Counted from the stretch's first letter, positions 8,613 to 19,289 are shown. The stretch: 64,000 nucleotides of DNA from Winslowiella arboricola (GCF_025527015.1 NZ_JAODIM010000040.1:62001-126000); one strand, 5' to 3'. Numbers and translations are program-made. The notes: generated from the sequence alone by a model not told the origin.

Positions 8613-10676
8613 ATGAAATACCTGCCCCTGACTCTGTTACTGTTGCCACCGGCGGCGCTGGCTGACTGGACGCTGAACAGCTTTCCTGCTTTTACCGCCT
8701 CCGGCGACGGGCTGTTTACCAGCAGCGCAACGCTACCAAAGGGCCAGCTGGCGCTGCAAATCTGGCAGGATCAGCAGTGCTGGCAACCCGAGGGCGCGGT
8801 AAAACTGAACCAGACCCTGTCGCTACAACCCTGCGGTAAACAGCCGCCGGTTAGCTGGCGACAGTTTCGCGCTGGCGACTATCAGGTTCGGATTGATACG
8901 CGCAGCGGCACCCCCACGTTACAGCTGAGCATGAAAAGCACCGCGCCGGCCAGCGCCAGCAGCCCTGCTCGCAGTTGTCCACGCTGGGATGGTCAGCCGG
9001 TCAGCATTGACGTCGGCAACACTTTCAGCGAAGGCGAGAGCGTGCGCGACTTTTATTCCGGGCAAATTGCCAGCGTCAGTGGCGGAAAAATCACGCTGCA
9101 ACCGGCAGAAAACAGCGGTGGCCTGCTGCTGCTGGAGTCTGCTGCCACGCAGAAAAATGCGACTTTTAACTGGCACAATGCCACGATCTATTTTGTACTA
9201 ACCGATCGTTTTGCCAATGGCAATCCGGCTAACGATCACAGCTATGGCCGTCGCAGCGATGGTCAGCAGGAGATAGCCACTTTCCACGGTGGCGATCTGG
9301 CGGGATTAAGCGCGAAACTCGACTATCTGCAACAGCTGGGAGTCAATGCGCTGTGGATCAGTTCGCCGCTGGAGCAGATCCACGGCTGGATCGGCGGCGG
9401 GACGAAGGGCGATTTCCCCCATTATGCTTATCACGGCTACTACGCGCTCGACTGGACGCGGCTTGATGCCAATATGGGCACCGGGCAGGATCTGAGTAAC
9501 CTTATCGATCAGGCCCATCAGCGTGGCATCCGCATTCTGTTTGATGTGGTGGTTAATCATGTCGGCTACGCCACGTTAAGCGATATGCAGAGCTTTCAGT
9601 TCGGCTCGCTCTGGTTGCAGGGCGCGGAAGTGGAAAAAACGTTGGGGAAAAACTGGGGTGACTGGCGACCGGGCCGTGGTCAGAACTGGCACAGTTTTAA
9701 TGATTACATTAATTTCTCCGACAAAACCGGCTGGCGCAACTGGTGGGGGAAAAACTGGATCCGCAGTGATATCGGCGACTACGATACCCCGGGTTATGAC
9801 GATCTCAGCATGTCGCTGGCGTTCCTGCCGGATATTAAAACCGAAGCGCCACAACCCAGTGGACTGCCGCTGTTCTGGCGTCATAAGCCAGATAACCAGG
9901 CGCAGGAGATCGCTGGCGCCACAACCCGCGACTATCTGACCCACTGGCTAAGCCAGTGGGTGCGTGACTATGGCATTGATGGTTTTCGCGTTGATACCGC
10001 CAAACATGTTGATAAAAAAACACTCGCACAGCTCAAGCAACAGGCCACCGCCGCGCTGGCGCAGTGGAAAGCGGCCAACCCGGATAAAGCGCTGGATAAC
10101 AGCGCCTTCTGGATGACCGGCGAGGCCTGGGGTCATGGGGTGATGCAGAGTGATTTTTATCAGCATGGCTTCGATGCGATGATTAACTTTGATTTTCAGG
10201 ATCAAGCCGCGCAGGCACTCAACTGCTTTGCACAGATTGACGCCAGCTGGCAGCAGATGTCAGAGAAGCTGCAGGATTTTAATGTGCTCAGCTATCTGTC
10301 GTCACACGATACCCGGCTGTTTTTCACCAGCGATGCGCGGGAATCGCTGAAATTACAGCAGCGCGCCGCCGATCTGCTGTTGTTAACGCCCGGCGCAGTG
10401 CAGATTTACTATGGCGATGAGAGTGGCCGTACTTTCGGCCCGACCGGTTCCGATCCCTTGCAGGGCACACGATCGGATATGAACTGGCAGCAGCTATCCG
10501 GCAGCAAAGGCGCACTGCTGCAGCACTGGCAAAAGCTGGGCAGCTTCCGGGCACGCCATCCGGCGATTGGCAGCGGCATGCAACAATCACAACATCAGCC
10601 GCGCTATTACGCCTTCAGCCGTCAAAGCGCTGGCGATCGGGTGATGGTGGTGTGGGTCGGCGATGGCCAGTATTAA
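8613..10676 (+). CDS. malS: Periplasmic alpha-amylase MalS
   Basis: GH13 endo-amylase that cuts maltodextrins in the periplasm. The 687-residue protein (E. coli 676) starts with a Sec signal peptide MKYLPLTLLLLPPAALA, then a MalS-type N-terminal domain and the TIM barrel. Catalytic residues are visible: nucleophile Asp461 in GFRVDTAKH, acid/base Glu504 in TGEAWGHG, and Asp566 in LSSHDT. DVVVNHVG is the first conserved GH13 region. It is a single-gene unit here, without other mal genes nearby. Start ATG 8613 follows AAGGAG. Confidence 0.96.
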   Translation: MKYLPLTLLLLPPAALADWTLNSFPAFTASGDGLFTSSATLPKGQLALQIWQDQQCWQPEGAVKLNQTLSLQPCGKQPPVSWRQFRAGDYQVRIDTRSGTPTLQLSMKSTAPASASSPARSCPRWDGQPVSIDVGNTFSEGESVRDFYSGQIASVSGGKITLQPAENSGGLLLLESAATQKNATFNWHNATIYFVLTDRFANGNPANDHSYGRRSDGQQEIATFHGGDLAGLSAKLDYLQQLGVNALWISSPLEQIHGWIGGGTKGDFPHYAYHGYYALDWTRLDANMGTGQDLSNLIDQAHQRGIRILFDVVVNHVGYATLSDMQSFQFGSLWLQGAEVEKTLGKNWGDWRPGRGQNWHSFNDYINFSDKTGWRNWWGKNWIRSDIGDYDTPGYDDLSMSLAFLPDIKTEAPQPSGLPLFWRHKPDNQAQEIAGATTRDYLTHWLSQWVRDYGIDGFRVDTAKHVDKKTLAQLKQQATAALAQWKAANPDKALDNSAFWMTGEAWGHGVMQSDFYQHGFDAMINFDFQDQAAQALNCFAQIDASWQQMSEKLQDFNVLSYLSSHDTRLFFTSDARESLKLQQRAADLLLLTPGAVQIYYGDESGRTFGPTGSDPLQGTRSDMNWQQLSGSKGALLQHWQKLGSFRARHPAIGSGMQQSQHQPRYYAFSRQSAGDRVMVVWVGDGQY

Positions 10677-10864
10677 GAATATCAACCTGGATTATTGCTC
10701 AAATATCATCCTGACTTATTTTCATTCCATATTATTCTAATAAATGCGATATTAAAATAAAGCCAAATTCATAAAATGCTATTTTTACCATATTGTGCGT
10801 AAGCGCGTTTTGTTAATTATTCCATTGCCAAAAGTGTTAAAAGGATTAACGCGGGTGTTTCCCG

Positions 10865-10895
10865 TATAATAAAAAACATTAACGCCGGTGCGTTA
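10865..10895 (+). promoter_or_regulatory. Candidate -10 and operator palindrome upstream of the porin gene
   Basis: A perfect -10 TATAAT (10865-10870) is followed ten bases later by the inverted repeat TAACGC-CGGT-GCGTTA (10880-10895). The palindrome lies where a transcript from that -10 would start, a usual place for a repressor site. No convincing -35 hexamer is seen at 16-18 bp. A related sequence TTAACGCGGGTG occurs just upstream. The regulator is unknown. Confidence 0.4.
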
Positions 10896-10926
10896 TTAAT
10901 TATGGCAATGGTAAGCAGGTATAATA

Positions 10927-12078
10927 ATGGCAATTAACATGCGCGTTTTAAGCCAGGCGATTGGTTTAGCCCTGGTTGTCGGCAGCACCTCTTTTGCAGC
11001 ACATGCAGAAATTACACTATTAAAACAGGATCCACAGGCGGGTAACCCGCTTAGCCGCCTCAATTTCACCGTTGGCGGCAGCATTCGTCCCCAGTTCAAT
11101 AATATGACCGGCGGCAGCGATAATGGTTCATATAAACGTAATGGCTTTGATGGCGGCACCCGTTTCCGCTTTGCGGCTGACTATTATCTGTTCGACGATA
11201 TTAGTTGGGTCAATTATTATGAACTGGGTGTTAATATTCCGGCGCTGTTTGACTGGGATCATCATTACGCCGATGGCGCCAATGATACCAGCCGCCGTAT
11301 GTTATATACCGGTCTGAAAAGTAAAACCTGGGGGATCCTGACCTTTGGTCAGCAGAATAGCGTTTATTATGATGTCGTCGGCGCCAAAACCGATATCTGG
11401 GATTACGATATGGTTGCGCAGGGACCCGGCAACGGTATCAATGGCGACTACGACGGATCTTATCGTTCACGCAAAATGCTGAAGTATAAAAACAGCTTTG
11501 GCGATGCCGATATCTACGCCTCTTATCTGTTCAGTGATAACGAATATCTGCCGGGCAATGGCCTGCGTTATAAGCGTAAAGGCGGCGGTTCACTGGGTGT
11601 TGATTATCATCTGACGAAGGATCTGAGCTGGGGCACTGCGTGGAACTACACCAGCGCGGAAATGCGTAATCCATCCGACAGCAACAGCAAAGAGTACGAC
11701 CAGAATATCGTCGGTACCGCGCTGAGCTGGAAACCTGACAACTGGACCCTGAGCTTTGGCGGCGGTTGGTACAACAACTTCCTCACCACCAAAACCGTCG
11801 ATGTGAATAATTACTTCGCTGGCGATGCCTGGGGTATTGAGTACTTCGCCGGTTATACCGTCCCGGTTGGTCAGTATGCGGTGAAATCAGTGATGCCTTA
11901 TTTTATGGGAGATCGTCTGGAGTACGCCACTGGCCGTGATTATCAGCGTATCGATAATGGTGTGGGTATCTCCTTCCAGTTCGACTACGGCTTCCGCGCC
12001 GATGTGGAACATGTGCTGACCTCCAGCACCGACAATCTGGGCGATATGACCCTGGTGCGTCTGCGTTACGACTTCTGA
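10927..12078 (+). CDS. Outer-membrane porin
   Basis: Predicted outer-membrane beta-barrel of 383 residues. The N terminus MAINMRVLSQAIGLALVVGSTSFAAHA is a signal peptide cleaved after AHA. The mature chain is rich in alternating aromatic and polar residues, has FRFAADYYLFDD and similar trimeric-porin strands, and ends in the C-terminal signature RLRYDF needed for BAM recognition. It belongs to the general Gram-negative porin superfamily, but it is not plainly OmpC, OmpF or PhoE. Its solute is unknown; the neighbour malS could hint at sugars but this is only proximity. ATG 10927 follows AGCAGG. Confidence 0.8.
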   Translation: MAINMRVLSQAIGLALVVGSTSFAAHAEITLLKQDPQAGNPLSRLNFTVGGSIRPQFNNMTGGSDNGSYKRNGFDGGTRFRFAADYYLFDDISWVNYYELGVNIPALFDWDHHYADGANDTSRRMLYTGLKSKTWGILTFGQQNSVYYDVVGAKTDIWDYDMVAQGPGNGINGDYDGSYRSRKMLKYKNSFGDADIYASYLFSDNEYLPGNGLRYKRKGGGSLGVDYHLTKDLSWGTAWNYTSAEMRNPSDSNSKEYDQNIVGTALSWKPDNWTLSFGGGWYNNFLTTKTVDVNNYFAGDAWGIEYFAGYTVPVGQYAVKSVMPYFMGDRLEYATGRDYQRIDNGVGISFQFDYGFRADVEHVLTSSTDNLGDMTLVRLRYDF

Positions 12079-12323
12079 TTATCAGGCGCCTCCTCTGCGG
12101 GGCGCTATTTCTTCCCTTCTTTTACATACCCCAAACCACCCAAAACCTGACTTAAGTTAAATTCTTCTTTTTTAAGCTCAAATTAACCGCAGTATTGCCG
12201 TCTATTCCTGGGATAGCCGTGTCGACCTGACCGATAGAATGATGAATGCACACAGACACACAGGTGATGTGTACAAAACTTCCGCGCATCGACTTCATCA
12301 GACTCACAGGTTAGGAGTGTTAC

Positions 12324-13532
12324 ATGGCATTTTCACAAGCAGTAAGCGGCTTAAACGCGGCTTCCAGCAACCTTGACGTTATTGGTAACAATATCGCCAA
12401 CTCAGCAACCTCAGGCTTTAAATCCAGCACCGTCGCTTTTGCCGATATGTTTGCCGGTTCTAACGTTGGTATGGGCGTAAAAGTCGCCGGCGTTATCCAG
12501 AACTTTAACGATGGCACCGCGACAACCACCAGCCGTGGCCTCGACGTGGCGATCAATAAACAAGGTTTTTTCCGTTTAACTGACACCGCTGGCGCAGTTT
12601 ACTACAGCCGCAACGGTCAGTTTACGCTTGATGAGAACCGTAACATTGTTAACACCCAGGGTTTAAAAGTGACCGGTTATCCGGCATCAGGTAGCCCGAT
12701 GGCGGTTCAGACCGGCGCCTCTCCAGTCGCCCTGACGATCCCAACCACCCAGATGACGGCGAAAGCGACCTCAACAGCTTCTCTGGTGGCCAACCTGAAC
12801 TCGTCAGACTCTGTACCGACCAATGCCACGTTCTCCACTACTGATGCAGACAGCTATAACGCCAAAACCACTGTCACTGCCTATGATTCATTAGGTAATA
12901 CCCATCAGATCGATCTCTACTTTGTCAAAGATGCTACAGATAACTCATGGACGGTTCATCCGGTTGATGCCAGCACCGGCACTGCGGCTGCTGACTTCAC
13001 GATGACATTTAGTAGTGCCACCGGCGAATTGCTCACCCCAACCACGGCGCAGCCGATCGCAATGACATCATTAAATGGTGCAGATGCATCAACCTTTAAT
13101 TTGTCGATGACCGGCAGTATGCAGCAGAACACCGGCGCCGACACCTTTGGTAACCCGACGCAAGATGGTTATGCTCCAGGCGACCTCACTTCATACTCAA
13201 TTAGTGATGACGGCACTATCGTGGGTAGCTATTCCAACAACCGTACTCAGGTACTGGGACAGATTGCTTTAGCTAACTTTGCTAACCCGGAAGGTCTCTC
13301 TTCTGCAGGCGATAACGTCTGGCAGGAAACCACCTCTTCCGGTCAGCCGCTGATTGGCGTGGCAGGCACCGGTAACCTTGGAACTCTGACTTCCGGCGCG
13401 CTGGAATCATCCAACGTCGATCTGAGTAAAGAGCTGGTAAACATGATCGTTGCTCAGCGTAACTATCAGTCGAATGCGCAGACCATCAAAACCCAGGACC
13501 AGATCCTCAACACCCTGGTCAACCTGCGTTAA
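12324..13532 (+). CDS. flgE: Flagellar hook protein FlgE (isolated copy)
   Basis: Structural protein of the flagellar hook, exported by the flagellar type III system. The 402 residues equal the enterobacterial FlgE length. The N-terminal rod/hook signature LNAASSNLDVIGNNIANSATSGFK, the GLDVAINKQGFF segment and the C-terminal EMI-type coiled coil with SNVDLSKELVNMIVAQRNYQSNAQTIK are all intact. It lies far from any flg operon: neighbours are a porin gene and a convergent FlhE-like gene. A Shine-Dalgarno TTAGGAG precedes ATG 12324, and two stem-loops follow the stop. Whether it is the only flgE of the genome or a second copy cannot be told from this window. Confidence 0.93.
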   Translation: MAFSQAVSGLNAASSNLDVIGNNIANSATSGFKSSTVAFADMFAGSNVGMGVKVAGVIQNFNDGTATTTSRGLDVAINKQGFFRLTDTAGAVYYSRNGQFTLDENRNIVNTQGLKVTGYPASGSPMAVQTGASPVALTIPTTQMTAKATSTASLVANLNSSDSVPTNATFSTTDADSYNAKTTVTAYDSLGNTHQIDLYFVKDATDNSWTVHPVDASTGTAAADFTMTFSSATGELLTPTTAQPIAMTSLNGADASTFNLSMTGSMQQNTGADTFGNPTQDGYAPGDLTSYSISDDGTIVGSYSNNRTQVLGQIALANFANPEGLSSAGDNVWQETTSSGQPLIGVAGTGNLGTLTSGALESSNVDLSKELVNMIVAQRNYQSNAQTIKTQDQILNTLVNLR

Positions 13533-13551
13533 TAATCCTCGCCTGTGCGTC

Positions 13552-13583
13552 AAAAAAATCCATCGCTGTGATGGATTTTTTAT
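13552..13583 (+). terminator. Rho-independent terminator of flgE
   Basis: The stem AATCCATC / GATGGATT with a GCTGT loop is flanked by an A tract and a T tract, starting 20 bp after the flgE stop. It can work in both directions. Confidence 0.85.
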
Positions 13584-13593
13584 TACTGCGATA

Positions 13594-13623
13594 AAAAAAC
13601 CCGCCATCAGCCGCGGGTTTTTT
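13594..13623. terminator. Second terminator between flgE and the FlhE-like gene
   Basis: The stem ACCCGC / GCGGGT with A and T tracts on either side lies six bases from the end of the convergent FlhE-like gene. It would terminate that gene on the minus strand and back up the flgE terminator on the plus strand. Confidence 0.8.
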
Positions 13624-13628
13624 GTTGT

Positions 13629-14069
13629 CTATCTGACTTCCCAGTTAATGCTTAACTGCGTATCGCCCCTGCCCTGTACATAGCGCATCGGTACGCGGCC
13701 ATTCACCCGGTAGTAAAGGTAAAACGGCATTTGCGCGACCTTACCGGAGAAGTAGCTGGTGGTGCCATTTTGCGCGCTGGAAATATCGACGCAGTTACTG
13801 GTCGATCCCTGACACAGATAGACCTGCAAGGTGCCACCAGCGGGGATCTGACTCTGAGCGAGGGAGTAGTTCCAGAACACTTTAGTGACCGTTGCCTGCG
13901 GCAATGGCGCGCTGTTTAACACAAAGTTATTCTTATAAATATTGTTCGCCACGCCGACGCTCATGGCGCCGTGCAATATCGCCATGCTGGAGCCGCTATT
14001 TGCCGCCGCCGCGCTCACCCCGCAGGACAACAGCGACAGCAGTAAGATGCAACGAGAAGAGTTAATCAT
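13629..14069 (-). CDS. FlhE-like flagellar periplasmic protein
   Basis: A 146-residue secreted protein with signal peptide MINSSRCILLLSLLSCGVSA. The body keeps the FlhE pattern: VFWNYSLAQSQIPAGGTLQV, a cysteine pair in YLCQGSTSNCVDI, the QNGTTSYFSG stretch, then GRVPMRYVQG and a final INWEVR. In E. coli FlhE (about 130 residues, signal peptide, one disulfide) the corresponding segments run in the same order. FlhE influences flagellar export and proton leakage. Here it sits apart from flhBA but next to the isolated flgE, which strengthens the assignment. The assignment is by pattern, not by alignment scores. Confidence 0.65.
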   Translation of the reverse strand: MINSSRCILLLSLLSCGVSAAAANSGSSMAILHGAMSVGVANNIYKNNFVLNSAPLPQATVTKVFWNYSLAQSQIPAGGTLQVYLCQGSTSNCVDISSAQNGTTSYFSGKVAQMPFYLYYRVNGRVPMRYVQGRGDTQLSINWEVR

Positions 14070-14542
14070 TATTATTGTTCACTCTGAAAACCAGCCATTA
14101 TCGGTTGCCGGTCTGGCAAGCGATGCCGAATGCGGTCTTTAACAGGCAAGACCCTTCAATTATCCATCTTATACCGCATCTGTTGCGACCATCGGGTGAG
14201 AAGTGGCAAAATATCGCCGCTTTCTCGCTGATTACACCAGCCCTCTTTGCAACGCGCACGGCTGTTACATCACAATTTTACGGCATGCTTTCCGCTTTTA
14301 ACTGTGACAGCGGATTGCCCGCTGGGCTAGTATAGCCACTGAAAAAATCTAATCTGTTACGGGCGCGGTAAGATGCCAGATCCTTTGTCAGCCAGATAGC
14401 ATGACTTTGACCATAACTGTTTGATTTAGCTGAGCAGCAGTCACTTTGCTCCCCCCTGTCGTTCACCAGACCATGTGATACCTAACGATGAAAACGAAAT
14501 CACAATTAACTTTAATTTCAATGGACTGAAGCCGGTAACCTT
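14070..14542. other. 473-bp gap upstream of mutS
   Basis: No gene with plausible start, family or codon pattern is visible on either strand. It must hold the mutS promoter and the promoter of the FlhE-like gene. On the minus strand ACCGATAA (14098-14105) resembles a flagellar sigma-28 -10, but no TAAA -35 stands at the proper distance. Confidence 0.5.
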
Positions 14543-17098
14543 ATGACAAGTACAGATAAACTCGACGCCCATACGCCGATGATGCAGCAGTATTTTCGCC
14601 TGAAAGCGGATCATCCCGACATCCTGCTGTTTTACCGTATGGGTGACTTCTATGAACTGTTTTATGACGACGCCAAACGCGCCTCGCAGCTGCTGGAGAT
14701 TTCACTGACCAAACGTGGCGCGTCAGCAGGCGAACCGATTCCGATGGCCGGTGTGCCCTATCATGCGGTAGAGAACTACCTCGCCAAGCTGGTGCAGCTC
14801 GGCGAATCGGTGGCTATCTGTGAACAGGTGGGCGATCCGGCGCTAAGTAAAGGCCCGGTTGAACGCAAGGTGGTGCGTATTGTCACCCCCGGCACGATCA
14901 GCGATGAAGCGCTGCTGCAGGAGCGTCAGGACAATCTGCTGGCTGCCATCTGGCAAGGCTCACGCGGTTTTGGCTATGCCACTCTTGATATCAGTTCCGG
15001 TCGCTTCCGTCTGGCGGAACCGACCGATAAAGAGACCATGGCGGCAGAGCTGCAACGCACCAATCCCGCCGAACTGCTCTATCCGGAAGATTTTGCGGCG
15101 ATGGAGTTGATCGATAACCGTCGCGGCATGCGCCGTCGTCCGCTATGGGAATTTGAACCCGATACCGCGCGTCAGCAGCTGAATATGCAGTTTGGTACCC
15201 GCGATCTTAGCGGCTTTGGCGTGGAGCAGGCGCATATGGCGCTGCGGGCGGCAGGCTGTCTGTTGCAGTATGTCAAAGATACACAGCGCACTTCCCTGCC
15301 GCATATTCGCTCCCTGACCATGGAGCGTCAGCAGGACGGCATCATTATGGATGCGGCGACCCGACGTAACCTGGAGATCACCCAGAACCTCGCGGGCGGC
15401 ATTGAAAATACTCTCGCTTCGGTGCTGGACCGCACCGTGACGCCAATGGGCAGCCGTATGCTGAAGCGCTGGCTGCATATGCCGGTACGCGATGCGGTTA
15501 CTATCAATCATCGCCAGGAGAGTATCGAAGCGTTGCAGGAAACCGGGGCAGAACTGCAACCGGCGCTGCGTCAGGTCGGTGATTTAGAACGTATTCTGGC
15601 CCGTCTGGCGCTGCGTACCGCGCGGCCCCGTGATCTGGCGCGCATGCGTCACGCTTTTCAGCAGTTGCCGGATCTGCGCGCCCAGCTGGAACCCAGCAAA
15701 GTGCAGCATCTGCAAACTTTGCGCGAGCAGATGGGTGAGTTTAATGAACTGCGCGACCTGCTGGAGCGGGCGATTAAAGATTCGCCGCCGGTGCTGGTGC
15801 GTGACGGTGGCGTGATTGCCCCAGGCTACAACGCCGAACTGGATGAGTGGCGCGCGCTGGCCGATGGCGCGACGGATTACCTTGATCGTCTGGAGATCCG
15901 CGAACGCGAAAAACTGGGTCTGGATACTTTAAAAGTCGGCTTCAATGCGGTGCATGGCTACTATATTCAGGTCAGCCGCGGACAGAGCCATCTGGTGCCG
16001 ATCAACTATGTGCGTCGTCAGACGCTGAAAAACGCCGAACGCTATATCATCCCGGAACTGAAAGAGTACGAAGACAAAGTACTGACTTCGAAAGGGAAAG
16101 CACTGGCGCTGGAAAAAGGCTTATACGACGAGCTGTTCGACCTGTTGCTGCCGCATCTGGAAGCATTACAGCTGAGCGCTGCTGCGCTGGCGGAACTCGA
16201 TGTGTTGGCCAACCTCGCTGAACGCGCCTGGACGCTAAATTACTCACGCCCGGTACTCAGCGATAAAATAGGTATCAAACTGACCGGCGGACGTCATCCG
16301 GTGGTTGAGCAGGTACTGAAAGAACCCTTTATTGCTAACCCGCTGACCCTCACGCCACAGCGCCGTATGCTGGTGATCACCGGTCCGAATATGGGTGGTA
16401 AAAGCACCTATATGCGCCAGACTGCACTGATTGCACTGATGGCCTATATCGGCAGTTTTGTCCCGGCAGAACAGGCGATTATCGGTCCTGTCGACCGCAT
16501 TTTCACCCGTGTTGGCGCCGCGGATGACCTCGCATCAGGCCGATCCACCTTTATGGTCGAGATGACCGAAACCGCCAATATTCTGCATAACGCCACGGAA
16601 TACAGTCTGGTGCTGATGGATGAGATTGGCCGCGGCACCTCGACTTATGACGGACTGTCGCTGGCGTGGGCTTGTGCGGAAAGCCTGGCGAACCGCATCA
16701 AAGCGATGACGCTCTTTGCTACCCACTACTTCGAACTGACGACCCTGCCGGAAAAAATGGAAGGGGTGGTGAATGTCCACCTGGATGCGATTGAGCATGG
16801 CGATACTATCGCCTTTATGCACAGCGTACAGGAAGGCGCCGCCAGTAAAAGTTATGGCCTGGCTGTTGCATTGCTGGCCGGTGTGCCTAAAGATGTGATT
16901 AAGCGCGCGCGTCAGAAGCTGAAAGAGCTGGAAGCTTTGTCAGGCAGCGCGGCTGCATCAAGCGCCGATGGCGCCCAGCTGCCACTGCTGGTGGAAGAGA
17001 CTTCGCCTGCGGTAGAAGCGCTGGAAGCGCTGGATCCCGATTCATTGTCGCCGCGTCAGGCACTGGAATGGATCTACCGGTTAAAAGCGTTGGTATAA
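14543..17098 (+). CDS. mutS: DNA mismatch repair protein MutS
   Basis: Recognises base mismatches and small loops and recruits MutL. The 851 residues match the E. coli length (853). The mismatch-binding F-x-E motif is in [13 protein letters not shown] near residue 36, the clamp and lever domains follow, and the ABC-type ATPase shows Walker [10 protein letters not shown] near residue 615, [11 protein letters not shown] (Walker B) and the [10 protein letters not shown] switch. The extreme C-terminal dimer/tetramer helix ends in [13 protein letters not shown]. Single gene, convergent with rpoS across a shared terminator, as in E. coli. Confidence 0.99.
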   Translation: MTSTDKLDAHTPMMQQYFRLKADHPDILLFYRMGDFYELFYDDAKRASQLLEISLTKRGASAGEPIPMAGVPYHAVENYLAKLVQLGESVAICEQVGDPALSKGPVERKVVRIVTPGTISDEALLQERQDNLLAAIWQGSRGFGYATLDISSGRFRLAEPTDKETMAAELQRTNPAELLYPEDFAAMELIDNRRGMRRRPLWEFEPDTARQQLNMQFGTRDLSGFGVEQAHMALRAAGCLLQYVKDTQRTSLPHIRSLTMERQQDGIIMDAATRRNLEITQNLAGGIENTLASVLDRTVTPMGSRMLKRWLHMPVRDAVTINHRQESIEALQETGAELQPALRQVGDLERILARLALRTARPRDLARMRHAFQQLPDLRAQLEPSKVQHLQTLREQMGEFNELRDLLERAIKDSPPVLVRDGGVIAPGYNAELDEWRALADGATDYLDRLEIREREKLGLDTLKVGFNAVHGYYIQVSRGQSHLVPINYVRRQTLKNAERYIIPELKEYEDKVLTSKGKALALEKGLYDELFDLLLPHLEALQLSAAALAELDVLANLAERAWTLNYSRPVLSDKIGIKLTGGRHPVVEQVLKEPFIANPLTLTPQRRMLVITGPNMGGKSTYMRQTALIALMAYIGSFVPAEQAIIGPVDRIFTRVGAADDLASGRSTFMVEMTETANILHNATEYSLVLMDEIGRGTSTYDGLSLAWACAESLANRIKAMTLFATHYFELTTLPEKMEGVVNVHLDAIEHGDTIAFMHSVQEGAASKSYGLAVALLAGVPKDVIKRARQKLKELEALSGSAAASSADGAQLPLLVEETSPAVEALEALDPDSLSPRQALEWIYRLKALV

Positions 17099-17111
17099 TC
17101 AGGGCAATAAA

Positions 17112-17137
17112 AAAGCGGTGGTATTAACCACCGCTTT
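17112..17137. terminator. Bidirectional mutS/rpoS terminator
   Basis: The perfect 10-bp stem AAAGCGGTGG / CCACCGCTTT with loop TATTAA lies 13 bp after the mutS stop, with an A run before it and T residues in the stem end. It separates two convergent genes and can serve both. Confidence 0.85.
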
Positions 17138-17170
17138 CGCATTCACTTAGTCACTTAAAGCCTGCCGCTT

Positions 17171-18163
17171 TTATTCACGAAAAAGCGCTTCAATATTCAG
17201 TCCCTGAGTCTGCAGAATTTCACGCAGACGACGCAGACCTTCAACCTGAATCTGACGTACACGCTCACGGGTCAAACCAATTTCGCGACCCACATCTTCG
17301 AGCGTTGCCGCTTCATAGCCTAACAGGCCAAAGCGACGAGCCAGCACTTCACGCTGCTTGGCGTTCAGTTCGAACAGCCATTTAACGATGCTTTGTTTCA
17401 TATCATCGTCTTGCGTGGTGTCTTCCGGACCGTTGTCTTTCTCATCGGCCAGAATATCCAGCAGCGCTTTTTCAGAATCCCCCCCTAACGGGGTGTCGAC
17501 TGATGTAATGCGTTCATTGAGACGCAGCATACGGCTGACATCATCAACAGGCTTATCCAGCTGTTCAGCAATCTCTTCCGCACTCGGCTCATGATCCAGC
17601 TTGTGAGAAAGTTCGCGCGCTGTACGCAGATAAACATTCAGTTCTTTAACGATATGAATCGGCAGACGAATGGTACGGGTTTGATTCATAATCGCCCGTT
17701 CAATAGTCTGACGAATCCACCAGGTGGCGTAAGTAGAAAAGCGGAACCCTCTTTCCGGGTCAAACTTCTCAACCGCGCGAATTAAACCGAGATTACCCTC
17801 TTCAATCAGATCCAGCAGCGCCAGACCACGATTGCTGTAACGGCGGGCAATCTTAACCACCAGGCGTAAGTTACTCTCAATCATGCGGCGACGAGACGGG
17901 ATGTCACCACGTAATGCACGGCGAGCAAAGAAAACTTCTTCTTCGGCCGTCAGAAGAGGAGAATATCCAATCTCTCCTAAATAGAGCTGCGTCGCATCCA
18001 GGACTCTTTGTGTCGCACCCTGCGACATCAACTCTTCTTCAGCTAACTCACTATCACCAGGTTCGTTTCCGACAAGAGCCTTCTCGTCAAAAGTCTCAGC
18101 TCCGTTCTCGTCGAATTCCGCATCTTCATGTGATTCGTTAACTTTCAGCGTATTCTGGCTCAT
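17171..18163 (-). CDS. rpoS: Stationary-phase sigma factor RpoS
   Basis: Sigma-38, which directs RNA polymerase to general stress and stationary-phase genes. The 330 residues equal the E. coli protein. Region 1.2 ([21 protein letters not shown]), region 2 ([33 protein letters not shown]), region 3 and the region 4 helix-turn-helix ([20 protein letters not shown]) are complete. The gene lies 58 bp behind nlpD. In E. coli the main rpoS promoter is inside nlpD and gives a long structured leader targeted by small RNAs; the same layout exists here, but I did not map the promoter. Confidence 0.99.
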   Translation of the reverse strand: MSQNTLKVNESHEDAEFDENGAETFDEKALVGNEPGDSELAEEELMSQGATQRVLDATQLYLGEIGYSPLLTAEEEVFFARRALRGDIPSRRRMIESNLRLVVKIARRYSNRGLALLDLIEEGNLGLIRAVEKFDPERGFRFSTYATWWIRQTIERAIMNQTRTIRLPIHIVKELNVYLRTARELSHKLDHEPSAEEIAEQLDKPVDDVSRMLRLNERITSVDTPLGGDSEKALLDILADEKDNGPEDTTQDDDMKQSIVKWLFELNAKQREVLARRFGLLGYEAATLEDVGREIGLTRERVRQIQVEGLRRLREILQTQGLNIEALFRE

Positions 18164-18221
18164 AAGCGGCTCCTACCCGTGACTCCCAGGGCAGAACACC
18201 TTTATTTCGGGTTCTGCCGGT

Positions 18222-19289
18222 TTATCGCTGCGGCAAATAACGCAACGGGTTGACGGATTTCCCCTTGTAACGAATTTCAAAATGTAATCTAACAGAACTG
18301 GTACCGGTGCTGCCCATCGTCGCAATTTTCTGACCCGATTTAACTTCTTGTTGCTCACGGACCAGCATTGTGTCGTTGTGCGCGTATGCACTCAGGTAAT
18401 CATCGTTATGCTTGATGATAATCAGATTACCGTATCCACGTAAGGCGTTCCCTGCGTAAACAACGCGCCCTGAGGCAGTTGAGACAACAGGCTGTCCACG
18501 TGAACCCGCGATATCGACACCTTTATTGCCACCTTCGGAAGCAGAGAAGTTATCGATGATCTTACCATCAGTAGGCCAACGCCAGCTTCCAACCGGGGTC
18601 GAACTATTCGTCGTGCTACTGACTGTCGGAGCGGTAACCGGGGCTGTTGTCGTTGCAACAGTTGTTCCCGACGAAGGCAACATCTTGCCCCCACTTGATT
18701 TACCAGAATCTTCAGAATACGTAATAACCGGTTGTTGTGCAACCGTTGAGGATTTAATTTGCGTCGAGGTCGGTGGTGTTGGTACACCGCCCTGAGTAGC
18801 ATCAGCAACGGTGATCGCATTGCCACCCGTAATCGATGCCCCTGAGCCATTACTAACCTGCAAAGTCTGGCCCACATTGAGACTATAAGGTTCAGCGACA
18901 TTGTTACGCTGCGCTAAATCACGGAAATCATTGCCGGTAATCCAGGCGATATAGAATAAAGTATCGCCGCGTTTGACCGTGTAAGTCTGTCCGCTGTAGC
19001 TACCTTTAGGAATGTTCCCATAAGTACGATTGTAGACGATGCGACCATTCTGCGTCTGCACATTGCTTTCTGCGGCACCCATGTTTTGCGCCGACCCCAT
19101 GGTGCTGACCGGTGCGCGTCCCGCCAGCATACCGCCGCCGGAAGACGGACTGCTGCTGACGCCAGAGTCACCGCCAACGCTGCTAATAGGAGCCTGCGTA
19201 GAGTTGCTGGAACAACCCGCCAACCAAAAACCAACCAGCGAAACTGCCGCGATACGGCTTAATTTAAATACTGGGCTTCCCGTGCTCAT
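18222..19289 (-). CDS. nlpD: Murein hydrolase activator NlpD
   Basis: Outer-membrane lipoprotein that activates the amidase AmiC at the division septum. The 355-residue precursor has lipobox LAGC near residue 25, a Ser/Thr/Gly-rich linker, a LysM peptidoglycan-binding domain ([19 protein letters not shown]) near residue 105, a second low-complexity linker, and a C-terminal M23/LytM domain starting around residue 235. The LytM domain lacks the full HxH zinc set of active peptidases, as expected for an activator. It is upstream of rpoS and downstream of pcm. Confidence 0.96.
   Translation of the reverse strand: MSTGSPVFKLSRIAAVSLVGFWLAGCSSNSTQAPISSVGGDSGVSSSPSSGGGMLAGRAPVSTMGSAQNMGAAESNVQTQNGRIVYNRTYGNIPKGSYSGQTYTVKRGDTLFYIAWITGNDFRDLAQRNNVAEPYSLNVGQTLQVSNGSGASITGGNAITVADATQGGVPTPPTSTQIKSSTVAQQPVITYSEDSGKSSGGKMLPSSGTTVATTTAPVTAPTVSSTTNSSTPVGSWRWPTDGKIIDNFSASEGGNKGVDIAGSRGQPVVSTASGRVVYAGNALRGYGNLIIIKHNDDYLSAYAHNDTMLVREQQEVKSGQKIATMGSTGTSSVRLHFEIRYKGKSVNPLRYLPQR

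Noticed and set aside
12230..12237. ACCGATAG before flgE (and ACCGATAA at 14098-14105 before the FlhE-like gene) as sigma-28 promoters.
   Set aside because: Both resemble the -10 element GCCGATAA, but neither has a TAAA-type -35 at the required distance.
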